Assembly: GCA_015657535.1 (NCBI GenBank)
Contig: JADHZB010000694.1
Location: 36,022 to 100,021 of the forward strand
Length of the DNA stretch: 64,000 nt
Source: Nephromyces sp. MM_2019
Taxonomy: Eukaryota > Apicomplexa > Aconoidasida > Nephromycida
Reading direction: 5' to 3'
Shown here: positions 29,521 to 42,600 of the stretch, piece after piece
How the letters are laid out: each line of letters begins with the position of its first letter
How positions within the stretch are numbered: position 1 is the first letter of the stretch
Position numbers and translations under genes: made by a program
The notes under the pieces: generated by a model
What the model was told of the DNA's origin: nothing
The model's database searches: none
The model's input: the letters and a program-made list of their open reading frames with translations, nothing else

Positions 29521-30508
29521 CAAGCTAAGGACAACTAATAAGGTATGAAGAAATTAATTCATATATCTAATTCTTACTTCCTACTAAAACCGTGGAGCAA
29601 ATTCACGCAGAGGCAGATTCTTAGCTTTGGTTACCTGTTGAACTTTTGGTTATATGTATATAAACCTGTGAGTGTTACACGAAGCCCAGAATAAAAAAAC
29701 CCTGAGAAATCGCTGGAATCTCCCTATGAGCACGACTGCTCATAGCTGTCGTAGCTCGCCTCCTCAGCCAAAGGGTGAAGGCCTTGTACGTGGAAGCTTA
29801 GTACATATTTATTAATTCCTGAGAAAACACACAAAAAATAAAGGCCCTTGTTTAATCTACAGTGTGGATACAAAATTTTTAGTATAAAAAAAATTTTTAG
29901 GAAACATAAAAAAAAATGCAATCAAACTTTGCACACTAATGGAAGAGCTTATACTCGCCATCCTCCATACATTCAGTCTACAAAAAAAAGAGTAACCATA
30001 AAACGAGGCATCAGAGCCTAGGGATGCTTCTAAAATAATACCCATTCCAAAAGCCAACTGCGTCATACATCATACACAGAGCAGAAGACTCGACAATATG
30101 ATGACTACGCGCGCATGATATCTTGTGACTTGAAAAATTCCGCCACATGCCATACGGCTAAACACAAGTACAGAAAATCTTGGTGGAGCATCCCCGTGTC
30201 TATAATGTAATCTTTTGACAAAAACAAGCAATCGTCAACAAGGGTTCAAAAAGAGACGATGCGGTAAAGACTGCGTTTAGCTATTGGAGGGATGGATAAT
30301 GTAATTCTTTGCTATATTGCCGAAGAAGAAGCGTATCAGAATGCCCACAAAGAGTTTCTTCAAAAGCAAATTTTACGGCTGCGCGGGTGTACGTACACTG
30401 ATAAATTTCAAAAGAACAATGAGGACTTCAAAAAAATCATTCTGAAACGATGTTTACATACAACACAGCGTAGAGAATGTTCGAGTGAAGAGCTTCTGTC
30501 CTAGAGAA

Positions 30509-30664
30509 GAGTGCTAGAATGAAGAGCATCAATCCCACACACAAGAATGCTAGAACGAACTGCATGAATCCTACACACGAGAATACTAGAATGAAGAACT
30601 TCAATTCCACACGCAAGAGCACTACAATGAAGAGATTCAATCCTACATACGAAAGGACTATAAT
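30509..30664. repeat. 36-bp tandem repeat, about 4.3 copies
   Basis: Units start at 30509, 30545, 30581 and 30617, with a partial unit from 30653. Consensus begins GARTGCTAGAATGAAGAGC and the unit includes CAATCCCACACACAA. The period is exactly 36 bases, so one plus-strand frame reads as a 12-residue repeat (MKSINPTHKNAR and variants) with no stop across the array. Whether it is translated is unknown. Confidence 0.88.
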
Positions 30665-30949
30665 CACTGCCCTGTATATTGCTCACTCATTGGGTAACAA
30701 AAAACCACAAGGCAAACCGTAAGTAAAAACTAGTTTTCTTTTTGTCTTCACCAATTCTAGATAAGTATAGCCTCCTCAAGGTAAAACAGGGATAGATGTT
30801 AATTACTCAATTACAAAGCTAACCAAAGATCAAAAAAGCGTACCCAATTGCTTACCAAACGCGCCACCAACTTGAGGCTATCTGGCCAGTGATGATTAGT
30901 AAGCAAGGGGGGAAAGGCCAGGTAAAACTTGGAAGTCAATAAATTACCT

Positions 30950-33007
30950 TTAAAATCGTAAAAGTTGAACTTCTCCCGCCGCCACAATGAGTAGCACTTC
31001 AGCTAGGCTCATTATCACTTTCACTCTGGCAAAAAGCCGAACGGTTGAAACCGGTAAAGCCATGAAGTCATGCCTTCCGTAGATCCCTTTTAAAAAGTTA
31101 CCGATGGCACTCACCAACTCCCTAGTTTGAAGCAGCGCCAAACTAGTTTACGTGCCCAACATGATACAGAGTACCGTGTATTCCTGCTCTGGTCTCTCCC
31201 CGCTTAACATGGCACACACGTTAAAGCCACTGATGCCAAGGTAAGAAGGATTAAATAATGTTCGTAGGCTTCAAGTTTGGTGCTAGGATACGGGTAAGAT
31301 ACATAGCAACGTGGTCACCAATGTGGTCTGTCGCTGCTTAGCAGGAGGTGAAATTTGCTTCGGTGGCTATTCTTTGTTAAACTTGTTTTGTTAAATTTTC
31401 CTTCGCTAAACTTGCTCTATTAATCTCTTCGCCTCGAGAACAACTGAGGTCAATGGCTGTCATTTTGAACTAATCTCACACACCTTTCCTGCTTTCTATT
31501 ATAAGAAAAAGCAGAAAAGATGCAGCTTATATGGCTGAAAAAAGTAATTACTTTGTCGACCTACAAAGCGAATGAGTGCTACTTTTGTGACTGGAAAGAA
31601 TTGAAGGCATTCAGCTAATTCCAGCTTTTAAATTCAACAAATAGATACTGGGGAAAAGAGATAGTTTACTGCTGATAAGTTTTATCGTTTTAAGTAATTA
31701 CCAGTGAAGGCATATGATTATACCTGCCCACGTTTTACAGGTGATTCGTGGCCATTTAGCTAAGAAGTTGCCGATTATCGCGTTGTGGTACTACGTATCT
31801 ACGCCCCAGCTCATGGACTTCTAATAGCTAGCTCAATCCTTACATCCGGAAAAATCGCAGTGGGCCTCAATAATTGAAATTAATGAATGCATGCATAGAG
31901 GGAGCAAGATTTTCTCTTGTCAAGAGCAACTGAACGCTCACATGATCACCGGGGAGGTGTGATCATTATGGATATAAGCCGGCTGGCAGGTATAACCGCA
32001 GTAAATATTCACCTCAGTCTAAACGAACCCCTGCATCACTTCCACTTTCCAGAACATGGCAAAAGCAATTGTAACATGGTAAAGTAGTATAAATAATAAG
32101 CTGCTATGTATGCGCCAGAGCAAGTCCCTAGAACCAATTCCCTTTGTGAAATACCATTGAAGTTACTGTCTAGCGTGCAGTTTTAAAAATTTAAGTAAAC
32201 TTCATCGGTGCATTTTTCTTAAGAGTAACCCTCGTTTCAAGTAATTGTTTGCTGGCAAATTGTAAGGCACTACTCTGGACCTTTGTTTTTTCTGTTGGAA
32301 ATCGCAGGACAGTTACTTTCTAATGTTCTAAGCATGTATGTTAATTCTTTTTCTCAGTGATCTTCAGTTCTAGTACTGACTGGTCACTAGGTACCCTTTT
32401 TACCTGCAATATACGCCAAAGCATTCCGCACGATATTTCTGAGGCAAAAATAACACGTTCAGTGCGGATATGGTTGCTTGCTATATTATTGCCATAGTTT
32501 ACTAAGTTGTTATGCTAACCTTTCAAACGCGTGGACTAAAAGAATTGCAGTCAAAATTTCATTACTGCATGAATTATCTAATGCCTGCATATGGAATTCC
32601 CCGAAAATATGATTAAAGATTGTCACAAGGAAAGTTCAAATTGAAGCTGTACCACAAGGCCCCCAAATATAGCTTATTGTAAAGCCGATTCAAGGCATCT
32701 GCCGGTGAAGTGCAGTGTTGCGACGCCAGGCCGTCAGCTTTAAATGCAAAATAGTAGGTAAAACTACATAGCAGACATTGGAGATAGTGAAGAGAACGAT
32801 GCCAAGGTCATATAAAACATAGCAAGAACCCTACAGATTTATGTGCAAGAAACTAGCTTAGCTACTCAGATTGAAGGACAGCAGGAGCTGAAAGCCTCGA
32901 CGCAAGTGTTGACATTATACTACGTAAAAATTTTGGTTATGGACTAATCTTTTGTTAAAAAATCATGGCGAACGAGCGTCCAAAGGCAGTTACTGCATAG
33001 AGCCTAC
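30950..33007 (-). CDS. Possible further 3' exons of the nucleotidyltransferase-like gene
   Basis: A minus-strand frame at about 30950-31141 (ending GEVQLLRF then TAA) has coding-like, helix-rich composition (TVRLFARVKVIMSLAEVLLI) and could be the last exon of the gene starting at 34492. I could not phase exons between 31142 and 33007, where I see no other supported feature. Confidence 0.3.
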
Positions 33008-34492
33008 ATTGATGGTTTCAAGTTTATTCATTGCTTGTTGCATGCTACGCACAAGAAATCCCCTTCTTTTGCGCAGGTGGTTTGCACCAACTACACTCTG
33101 AGGGACTACACGAAATCTAGAGTCGCTTGCAGTAACGCCGAATGCTAGATCAAAACGATGGTAACAATGGTCAGCCACTTTAACTGCACCTCTAAGTAAT
33201 TAAAGACTCAAAAAAGTCTTTCTCTGCCACCTTTACAGGCGTAATAGCAGTACCCAGTAATGAGTCCTCGGGCTACCCACAACACGCTCCAAAGACTTTT
33301 TAGGGTCATGGTATCATTCAGGAGATTTTTCATCGTGGAAAAATCGCGAATAGTAGCTTTTCAGCCCAATCTTTCGGGAACACTCTATACATCAGCATAA
33401 CAACTTAACTGTAACCTGCATCACTAGAAGTCTTACCAGCAAAGAAATTACGGGTCGACCGGATAAATTGTTCAAAATGAAAAGAGTAATGCACCACGAT
33501 GACGCGGGACCTAGTATGCCGAAAGCTCTAGAGGTCTTTCTCAATGCCCTACTCTCGGACGCCAGTACACGGATATCCAGATATCTTAACCCTACACATT
33601 TGAGCATAAGATACTTCAAGATTGCCAGCTAACTTTAGTGATATTACTTCAGTCCAGGAATCCATTTTCAGAACACTAAGAATGCTTGCAAAGCAAGCAA
33701 ACCAATGACTATCTGATACGCACAAAATTCACAGTATTGTTGCAGCTTTAGCTCCAAGCCAGAGTAATATCTACAATTATAGCCTATTCATCGGAGATAT
33801 ATTCACAGGCTGGACACGCTCAAGAGCTGAAACTGTATCAAGAAATGGTACCTGGCAACATAGTAATGTCCAGCTCAGGCTTTTCATTACGCACAAATGA
33901 AATTAAAATAATGAAATACTAGCTTAAAATAAGGAGTAGGGGCGAAAAGTTTACTTGCTTCACAGAATTATTGGAGTAATGACAGATAGGAGAGGATAGT
34001 CGATTTACACGAAACGCAACTTGAAGTACCTTTTTAAAAATACTCTACAAGAGGAAATTGATTACGCATCCAAATTTTGCTAGTCGCAATGTTTTAATGA
34101 AATTCTTTTGCAAACATTATTTCAACGGTAAAAAGTGATAAAAAAGTCACCGGCTCCGCACCTTTAATGCACTTCCCATAACATTGCTAGAGGCAGTCGA
34201 GTTGCTCAATATCAAAATTCACTACAAGTATATACTCAGTAAGTTAAGTAGTATAAAATCAAATAAGCGATTGACAGGTTATTATAGTTCTAGGAACACG
34301 CGTTTTGGACAGGACTCCAATTAACCTTCCAATTACGTGTGAATAATCTCTTGAAAAGTTCAATATACAAGTGGAAAGCGTAAGAAAAGGTAATTATGAG
34401 ATTGCACAGGCAGACTTCCTTAAGCTCACCTCATGAGCGAAGCAAGAGTTTCGTAAAAACTCCTCACTTTGCACTAAATCGCGAAAGTTCAT
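33008..34492 (-). CDS. Probable non-canonical poly(A) polymerase / uridylyltransferase-like protein
   Basis: Supported exons: 34430-34492 (ATG start, then strong donor gtgagc), ~33852-33896, 33437-33613 (59 codons, in phase), 33237-33295 and 33008-33191, with donors gtaaga, gtaaag and gtaggc. The exon at 33852 reads PELDITMLP, resembling the beta strand with the third catalytic Asp. The exon at 33437 contains LRYLDIRVLAS...GILGPASSWCITLFILNNL...RPVISLL, like the LSSYAL-type helix of cid1/TUTase proteins. The last two resemble a PAP-associated domain (CYHRFDLAFGVTASDSRFRVV). An earlier minus-strand segment with VMGSALK near 34150 may carry the GS motif. The role would be adding untemplated A or U to RNA 3' ends. 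The assignment rests on motif-level resemblance, and the catalytic DxD pair was not located. Confidence 0.45.
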
Positions 34493-37400
34493 CTATCACT
34501 TGGATAGTTTTGCGTAAAAGTAAGAAGTATCTTATTTCTTAATGAAGTTTAGCAAGAAGTTTAAGTTTACGGGTTAAAACCTTAATATTACTCCGTGCGC
34601 AAACGTATAAAAACCATAAAAAATTCCTTTCAACTTCATCGCATGACTCAAAAGCTGCCCTCTACACCTAACAATGTATAAAACCTAAATAGTGCTACCA
34701 ACTAAAAAAATCCCAACCAAAAATAACAGTAGCACAACATATACAAGGTGAGCTGCTAGAAAGCAAGTATCATCAATGCCAATGCAAATAGGAAAAAGAC
34801 GCGGCGCAGGCAAAAGCTTTAGCGGTACCAAAGAAACAGTAACCACGTACTGCAATAAGCAAGTAAGCCTGACGAAAAAGAACTGATGACTCAGCTTGAT
34901 AAAATTACGTTGTAAAATGAAGAAATAGATAAAATTTACAGGTGCAAAAGTGCCTAGATTCACGCAGAGACAGCACAAGGAAGTTAGGCTGGAAGGCAAC
35001 CAGAGATAACGATACCTAGTCCTGGGCATTCATAGGTCAAAAAAATATACGTCCAAACAGTGCGTTGATCGAAAAATGCATCAAAAACCAGGTATTAGTC
35101 CGAAGAAAATTTTTGTTTAGAGAGAGATACAATCGCTAGCTAAAAATGTTAAACAGAGGTTGAATTCACGAAAAAAAATAGCTGCACCAGCACCCTATCC
35201 ATAAAAAAGCATCAAATTCATCAGATCCATGATGCTGGTACTGTGAAAACATGCAATAATTGAGCTTCCTTAAAATACTTGAGGGCAGAGCGTGAGCGAA
35301 ACAATACGCAAAGTTAAGCATCCCCAGAGAAAGTTATAATAACATCATTTTGACTCAAATTAAACCAAGGCCATTAGCGCTAATGGCCACCAGGCATTAC
35401 ATTTTTAAGCAATGCTGGTAGAAAGACTTAAGATTACAAAAGGAAGATTACCCTAGCTCTATTTGCCTCATAGAGAAACTACTTTGAAGGCCGAGAAAGA
35501 ACGGAAAAGCTCCACTAAAGACGTTGCAATCATAGGTATTTTTTCAGGTGAAAATTCAATCAGTCCCTTCCCAATGAGATAATGCAAGGCTGAACCCATG
35601 TTTTGGTAACCTAAAAAGCACACAGCCTACTTTCTATTAAGTAAACTGAAGCAAATGCTGTTATCAAATTAAATCCTACATGATGGTTATCTCCCGGTAG
35701 GTACATAGCGTCAAGGTAGTTCATACTAGTGCTATATAATATACTCAGCTTATAAAAATCAGATTCTAGCGATAAATCTCCAAACATAGTACCACACACA
35801 ACTGACTATACAGGTTTCATAAGAAAAAGCGCATGGGAGACACACACACAGACACACAAATCCATTCACACGAAAGGCATATATCCATTTAGTAGTCCAT
35901 ACAAAATCTCATATGCGGCAATCTGATGTCTTTGGAATTGCCCAACTTAATTGGAATCAAAAACAAAAATATGTAAAGACTTTCGCAACTGTATCGTCTC
36001 AATACTGATACAGCTCTGAGTAAGCACGGCACTAATACAACACCCACGAACACGCAGACGCATTATTGCTACAGAAAATAGGTATACAGTGCAAAAAATA
36101 GACAACACAGCATGCCTGAATATCTCCAATAATATATTCGTATCAGTCACCTCTGAAAAATATGCGAGAACCATTACAATAAACGATGTTTCGCGCTTAT
36201 AAATGAACCTATAGGCTAGCACCCCAGCAACATATATATATATATATGAGAAATACTTAAGAAAGCAAGGCATTGAAGAAAATAACAACCTCTTAGACTA
36301 AAATCTCAACGATTAAGCAGACTGACGGAATTAAGCATGCAGTTCAGCGATCTTTACTCCAAAGAAGAGCAACGAAGCCCCTAAGAAGGGGGACAAACAA
36401 ATTGCAATTTATGGGTATCAACGAAAAAGAAAACATCTATACATTTTAACTTGAATGAGTAACATCTGTGCTCCGCTAACATGTACTAATAGTAAGGCGA
36501 AACAATATTTGCAATTCCGGGACACGAAAACAAAAAATAAAAGTGGCCTTCGACATCAAAAGCATCATCAATTATAGCAAAACCAGTAATAATAAAACAA
36601 TAAGAAAAGGTCTTAGAATGACTATAGATCCTTCTGCCGGCCAAAAGTAGCTTCTCGAACATTCTGTTACAAAAATCTCACGGCTGCCAAACAGCGCCAA
36701 CAATTATAGCGGAGACAAATTGAAGTATAAAGCAACATGAGCAGACATAAGCGAAGACGAGAGAGCAGACGTTTGGTTTTGAGTCAAAACAGGAATATAT
36801 AAAAAACTCTCATATGTTGTGGGTATCAACAAGCAAAATAAATTGTTCAAATATAAAAAAAATTCAAATTTGCTCTCAAGAAAATTAAGATAAAAGCAGC
36901 TTATCAAGGCGAAGCAAAAAGTATGGATTTGAAGCGCTAGGCTAGTGGAGAGAGAGAATGATGAAGATGATAACGATGAGAATGATGATATTACTAATAA
37001 TGGATAATGATATACACTCCGGCCAGCTAATGAAAATGCAAACGCAGAGATATACCTATATATAGAGTCCACCCAGACAAATGAAAATGCAGACGCACAC
37101 ACCAAGCAGCATATATATAACACGATACGTATATACATATAATAGCACTTAATCTACAAAAGTCAACCTGTGCTTTTTGATTATGTGCAGAAATACTCAT
37201 AGCTCACAATCCCTAAAAATACTATTCGACGGGGCAACAAAAGAGAGATACATTTATATATACACATGGCAGGCTTCAGATTAGAGAATCTTTTCCTCTT
37301 GTGTGCAGAGCACTCCAAAACCCTTATAAAAAATTGAGTAATTATCATCTTTATACGGAAAATTTATCAAGGCACCCTATATGAGATTATCTAGGATTTT

Positions 37401-39683
37401 ACTAACACCAAAAAATTGGAAAATCAGTTACACTTTGTAAATTTTTGGTTAGTCCTTATTAGCCGTCAAAACCCAACTGCAGTATTGAAAATTTCCCTTG
37501 TTACATGAGTGAAGGCAAACACAACGACGTGATAAATTCCACTAGATATATATACATAGTAAAAAGTAGGGAGAATATGTACTCATGTAAGAATGAGATT
37601 CCACAAATTGAAGACTCATATCAACTCAACGTAGGTTAACACGGCATCAAGGATTTGCACTGATAGCACAAAAGAACAAGCCGATTTTAACAGAGAATTG
37701 AAGCTAGCTACAGGAGCCCTCAGAAAACGGGTGGTAGCGTGGTGGTTGAATAAGCGCTTCGTTTAGTACCTCTCACACAAGGGGGTAAATCTAATGGAAT
37801 ATAGCGGTGCCAAATCAGCTGAAGTAAACAGAGCAAACGAGTATAAAATCAGTGAAGAACAATTAGGGCTAGTTAAAAGCAAGATTTCTAAGGTATCTTC
37901 TTCTATTCAAGCAAAAATACTTCAAGGCTAAGAACAATCTTCGCAACTCGCTGCAGTTTGCTCTTTTACTTTTCCATTAAAAATAACATGAATTCCTAAC
38001 CTCAAAGTTTAAGTGATGTAATTCCTACAGTGGGAAGCTGAAAGCATTATCTTCATCTTCATTGGAATGTTCATCGTTAGCATGCTTAATCATCTTGCAT
38101 TTTCATCATCTTCATCTTCACCTTCACCATCAGCTTCATCATTAGTATCTTCATCATTATCAGCTTCATCATTTCCATCTTCACTTTCATCTTCGCAATT
38201 ACCATACAAATACACAATCTTGTAAAAACTCATAAATTTTTCCAGCAATGAGTAGTATCGCTGATGTTATTTTTAGCGAGTGCTAAATACGATGCCGCTA
38301 CAGCTTTTTCGAAATAATTTTCTGCATTATGAAAAAGTACTAAAATGTCTAGTCTGTATTGAAGAGTCAAGCGAGTAAACGAATATCAAATTGAACTAGA
38401 TTTCTTCAGCTCGTAAAGAGCAGCAAAATTATCAGTTTATCCGAATCTTTAAGCTTGGAAATACCCGTTAATCCACTACCCAAAACAAGAAAAATCTACT
38501 TACTCAACTAATTTAAGTGGCGAAAAAAATTTGGACTAATAGTCTTTCACGAAGATATAAAACATGCTTTTATACTTTAATTTTTTAATTAAAAAATCCT
38601 TTTTTGTCATGTTCACATAATTATTAATAGCTAAAGAAGAACTTGCCAGTAGCAAAAAACACTGGCAATTTATAAATGAGGAGGAAAAATTATCGTAAAA
38701 ATCTAGTTTTATCTTCAATTTTGAGTCAAAATTTTATGAGAAAAGACTAGGAATAACTACATATACAGCTTGAAGGGGTCGTTTCTATACATTAAAATCT
38801 AGATAATTCATCTTTGGAAAGAGTGAATATCATATATAAGATGAATCTGTATAACGACGGTAAAAAGCGCGGATAACAAGCAAAAAGAATCATCCAAATT
38901 GAAAAATTAAAGATGTACATTAAAAAAAAGCTGCATAATATGGAAAGTTTAAAAACATTCAAAATATAGGGAGTATAAGGAAAGCTTATACCATTATATA
39001 AGAAGCAAAGCTTTTACTGAATATAGAGTAATATCACTGTGAGCAGATGAGGCATGTGCATATGTACTATCTAGAAACAGAAAAGACGACTGAAAAAAGT
39101 ACACGATTTTTTGGGAAATGAAACACACTGTTTATAATAATTAGCTAAAATATAGATAATGGAAATTTAGGGCAACTGTTTGTGTATTCGATGAAAAAGT
39201 CAAGATTATGGAGTCAAAACAAATATGCTTTTCAACACACACACACACATTCTCCGTCCTGACTAGAAAAAAATGCAATCCCAAAGCAAATTAACACCAA
39301 AAAAAGCGCTTTCAGCAATTCTCTTTGTAGTGCACACGCAAGGATAGACACACAAAGAGTTTCAACTTATACAAAGCATACAATGATTAAACCAAGTCAA
39401 ATTCCCACCAAACTTCGTATCAAAAAAAGAAAAAAGTTGATATACTACACACAATATAGACAAATATCACAATATCTGCAATATCTTCAACTTTGCAAAG
39501 CAAAAATTGAATATTCAAAGAATCAACACCCCAAGAAACACCACCAACATAATCACTCCAAAACAATTCACACACACACAGCAACTCCTCCCAAGAACAC
39601 ATAGATACAACACACTGATTTTCCCACTCCAAATCTCTTGAGAGCACCCAAAGATTATGCACGCCATAACTACCTGAAAACTA
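34493..39683. other. Long AT-rich region without a supported gene
   Basis: Open frames such as minus 34685-35029 (114 codons, very hydrophobic) and minus 36704-37138 (144 codons, Ser/Tyr/Phe-rich) have low-complexity composition and no family or splice support. The region has many short (CA)n and (TA)n runs, for example at about 35840-35855, 36234-36246 and 39235-39250. It may hold undetected small exons, but nothing can be asserted. Confidence 0.35.
38050..38197. repeat. TCATCT-type trinucleotide repeat (acidic on minus strand)
   Basis: Imperfect runs of TCATCT, TCATCA and TCACCT for about 140 bases. On the minus strand one frame reads almost only Asp, Glu, Gly, Asn and Ala (for example DEADNDEDTNDEADGEGEDE) and is open for about 50 codons. 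It could be a low-complexity acidic segment of an unrecognised exon or simply a microsatellite. Confidence 0.65.
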
Positions 39684-42600
39684 TCACTCCCCTCCCACAG
39701 AAGTCAATGCGGTAGCAGCTAAATCCTCATCCATAGCAACATCTTTATCCAACACTAGAGAAACACCGGAGGAAGCAAGCACAGAGAGATCATTAGTAAT
39801 AACTTCACCACCAGCAGCACCACCACCTCCACTGTCTTCACTTATGCCACTACTATCAGCAAATACTTCCTCCATATCCTTTCCACCTTTCTCATCCCCG
39901 AGCCCTTTCTCTAGATCCGATAAGAATGAATCATCCAAACCATCGATACTACGGCGGTTAACCTTATCAACCCATTCCTTCAACACATCCAAAGCTTCAA
40001 TAACTCCCAAAGCATCGCTATACATTGGCCGAAAATACTTTGTTATCCACTGAGAGGCTTCCTTGGGATAATCATCTCCTCCTCCTCCTATACCTTTGCC
40101 AATATTATGATCTACCCACGGATTCTTGAGACGAACAACGAATGAGCACTTCATAAAGTCCCACTCAATATGAACGCAAGGGTCTCGGCTTATTTTACTG
40201 CGATGAATTTCTAACATGGAATCAGCAGCTTTCTTTAGACCCTCTGCATCAAGCTGGAGGGCTTCCCCCAATGGGGCTGAAGCCATAGCTAAAGCATCGA
40301 TGGGGGTATTATCAATGTCTTTCAGGGGCCCGAAACTTTTGTTCCTCTCAATGAGAGCCCTGAGAAAGGTATCTCGAACTGCGTCGGGGGTGGGATCTTT
40401 CGGGCTGCATCGCCAACAATAGCCTCTACCCTTACCGACCACCCAGCTTCCGCCAACAGCAGTCCTCTCACGTGCCCACCTGGGGGATTGAGAAGGGAGG
40501 GGGGGGATTTGGGAGAATGAAGAATGTGCGTGTATTTGAGATAGAGAGAATGAGGGAAATCCGGGAATGAGAGGGTGCACGAGAAAAGTGAGATTTAACT
40601 TCAAAACTGGGGGGGGTGAGTGCACCGGATGAAGGCAAAAAGAGAGCCGGAATAAGGTGGAATAGCGTAACATACCTTGGTACAAAAATAGGGTAATAAA
40701 GTTCAAAAACAGGGCATATTCATAGGGTGATTGTTGGATAAGAAAGAGTGAAATTTTGCAGAGAAAACTCGTAGAAGATGCATAAAGAATAGCATAAAAA
40801 TGCAGCCACATAAAATCCGGAAATTTTGCAATATAATAACCACAAGGCTAATTTTTGTAATGATATTTCATAAGAGAATTCAACAGAAAAAATATCAGTT
40901 AACGCCGTATCCACTAAGCAAGCTGTACGTATTATGAAGGAAAATTACCTTTTTTAATACCAAAAAATTGCCTTGTATGAAGCGTTTTTGATCTCTAAAA
41001 TAATATTATTCTATGCATTTGACGTTCTTTATAAAAATATATAAATCTACACACATATTCCCTTCTGTTTGAAACAAAAATTCACTATTCCTTTACCTTA
41101 TATTAATGTTCTTCATGGCTAGGCATCGTATCTTGTGAATAAGAGGAAAAGCAAATGCCCAACTATCATCTAGCTGACCATCCCTCCATTTTCCTTCACC
41201 ACATAATCTAACTCGCCCAGGAATAGTGTTGAGTGGAGGGGCAGGCATATCCTCGAGTCGCATAGATTCTCCATCTTCATCTGATTTTCGATGATATACG
41301 CACACATTGGAGCTGACTACAGTCCGCCGAGCCTTTGCCCCGCATGATTGTGGGGATGGTCCCAGAGAAGCGTCACCCACAACCACCTTCTCTACAGAGA
41401 AAAACAGCAAAAAAAGCAGAGAAGATGAAGTATTAAAAAAAAAGCGTTGACCTCGAAGTCTCAGTGTATATACACTCAAACTTGGGAGCTTCGGTGTATA
41501 TACACTCAAACCCTCTTCTCATTCTTCACTACGTATACACTCAAACCCTTCTCAGAAAGTAGCAAAAAATGTAAAATCTCAAGATATAAAGGGAAGAGGA
41601 AGCTTTGGGGGGTTAAAAAAGAAATTAGAGCTAATAAGGTTTTAAAAAAGATATATGAGGTGTAGCGAGCAGCACAGAAAAAGCAAATAGAGGCCCTTAA
41701 ACGCCAGCTTTCGGAGTATCAAAATCGTTAAGAAAATGATGAATGGAGAGGGTATCGCACAGACTTAGATTCACACACTTGAAAACACATGTGAATGTAG
41801 TTTTACACGCATAAAATCACAAAAAAACCCAAAAAACCTTCCGCACATACCCCAAGATCTCCCACACACACACCCGACGTGATCCTTCATTGGAGATTCA
41901 AGAGAAAAGTGAAATATCAAAGAAATCAAACTGAAGGAGCGGGAAAAACATTGAAAATTAGCATAAAACACACACGGAAACAAGCTTCAATTACGGCCAA
42001 CCTTCAATATCATCAAATTCAGCACCTCCTCCAGCTTCCTCCCCCCCCTTTGTCCTCATTGACCCTCTACTTCTCTTCTTCCTTCGCCTCCAAGGCTGAA
42101 CTTTTGCAGTCCTTTGTAAGCTTCCAGAATGAAGAGCTGCATTACCAGCGGGCAGGGTAGCAGCTCCATTCTTATAGTCATCCTTATCTACGCCTTCCAT
42201 CAAGCCCAAGCTTCCCATACCAGTAAAACCTGAACCCGTAGTAAAAGAATGAAAAAACCTTATTATCTCAGTGGCTAAATATCATTACATGAAAGCAGCA
42301 GAGCTAATATCTTAAGCTTGTGTGCAAATATCGTGTGCGTGCTTCGATGATTTAAGTGTCCCGTTATCGCATGCTTGTGTGTGTGCTAATAACTTATGCT
42401 TGTGTGCGTGCTATTATCGTGTGTGCGCTTTGATGATTTAAGTGTGTGTCGATATCGCATGCTTGTGTGTGAGCTGATATCAACTGCTAAATCCTCAAAG
42501 ATATAGGAAATCTCACAAACGGATCAATTCTACGAATACTCAAGAGGTGAAAACCAGGATATTTGTAACACTCAATCAAATAGAGTCAAATAGCAGACTA

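Larger units (their letters stand above)
29016..30949. other. SF3A3 upstream region, repeats, no supported gene
   Basis: The SF3A3 promoter should be here. A plus-strand frame at 30292-30504 (70 codons, charged, containing KEFLQKQILRLRG) has some coding character but no splice or family support. The rest is AT-rich sequence and two tandem repeats listed separately. Confidence 0.35.
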
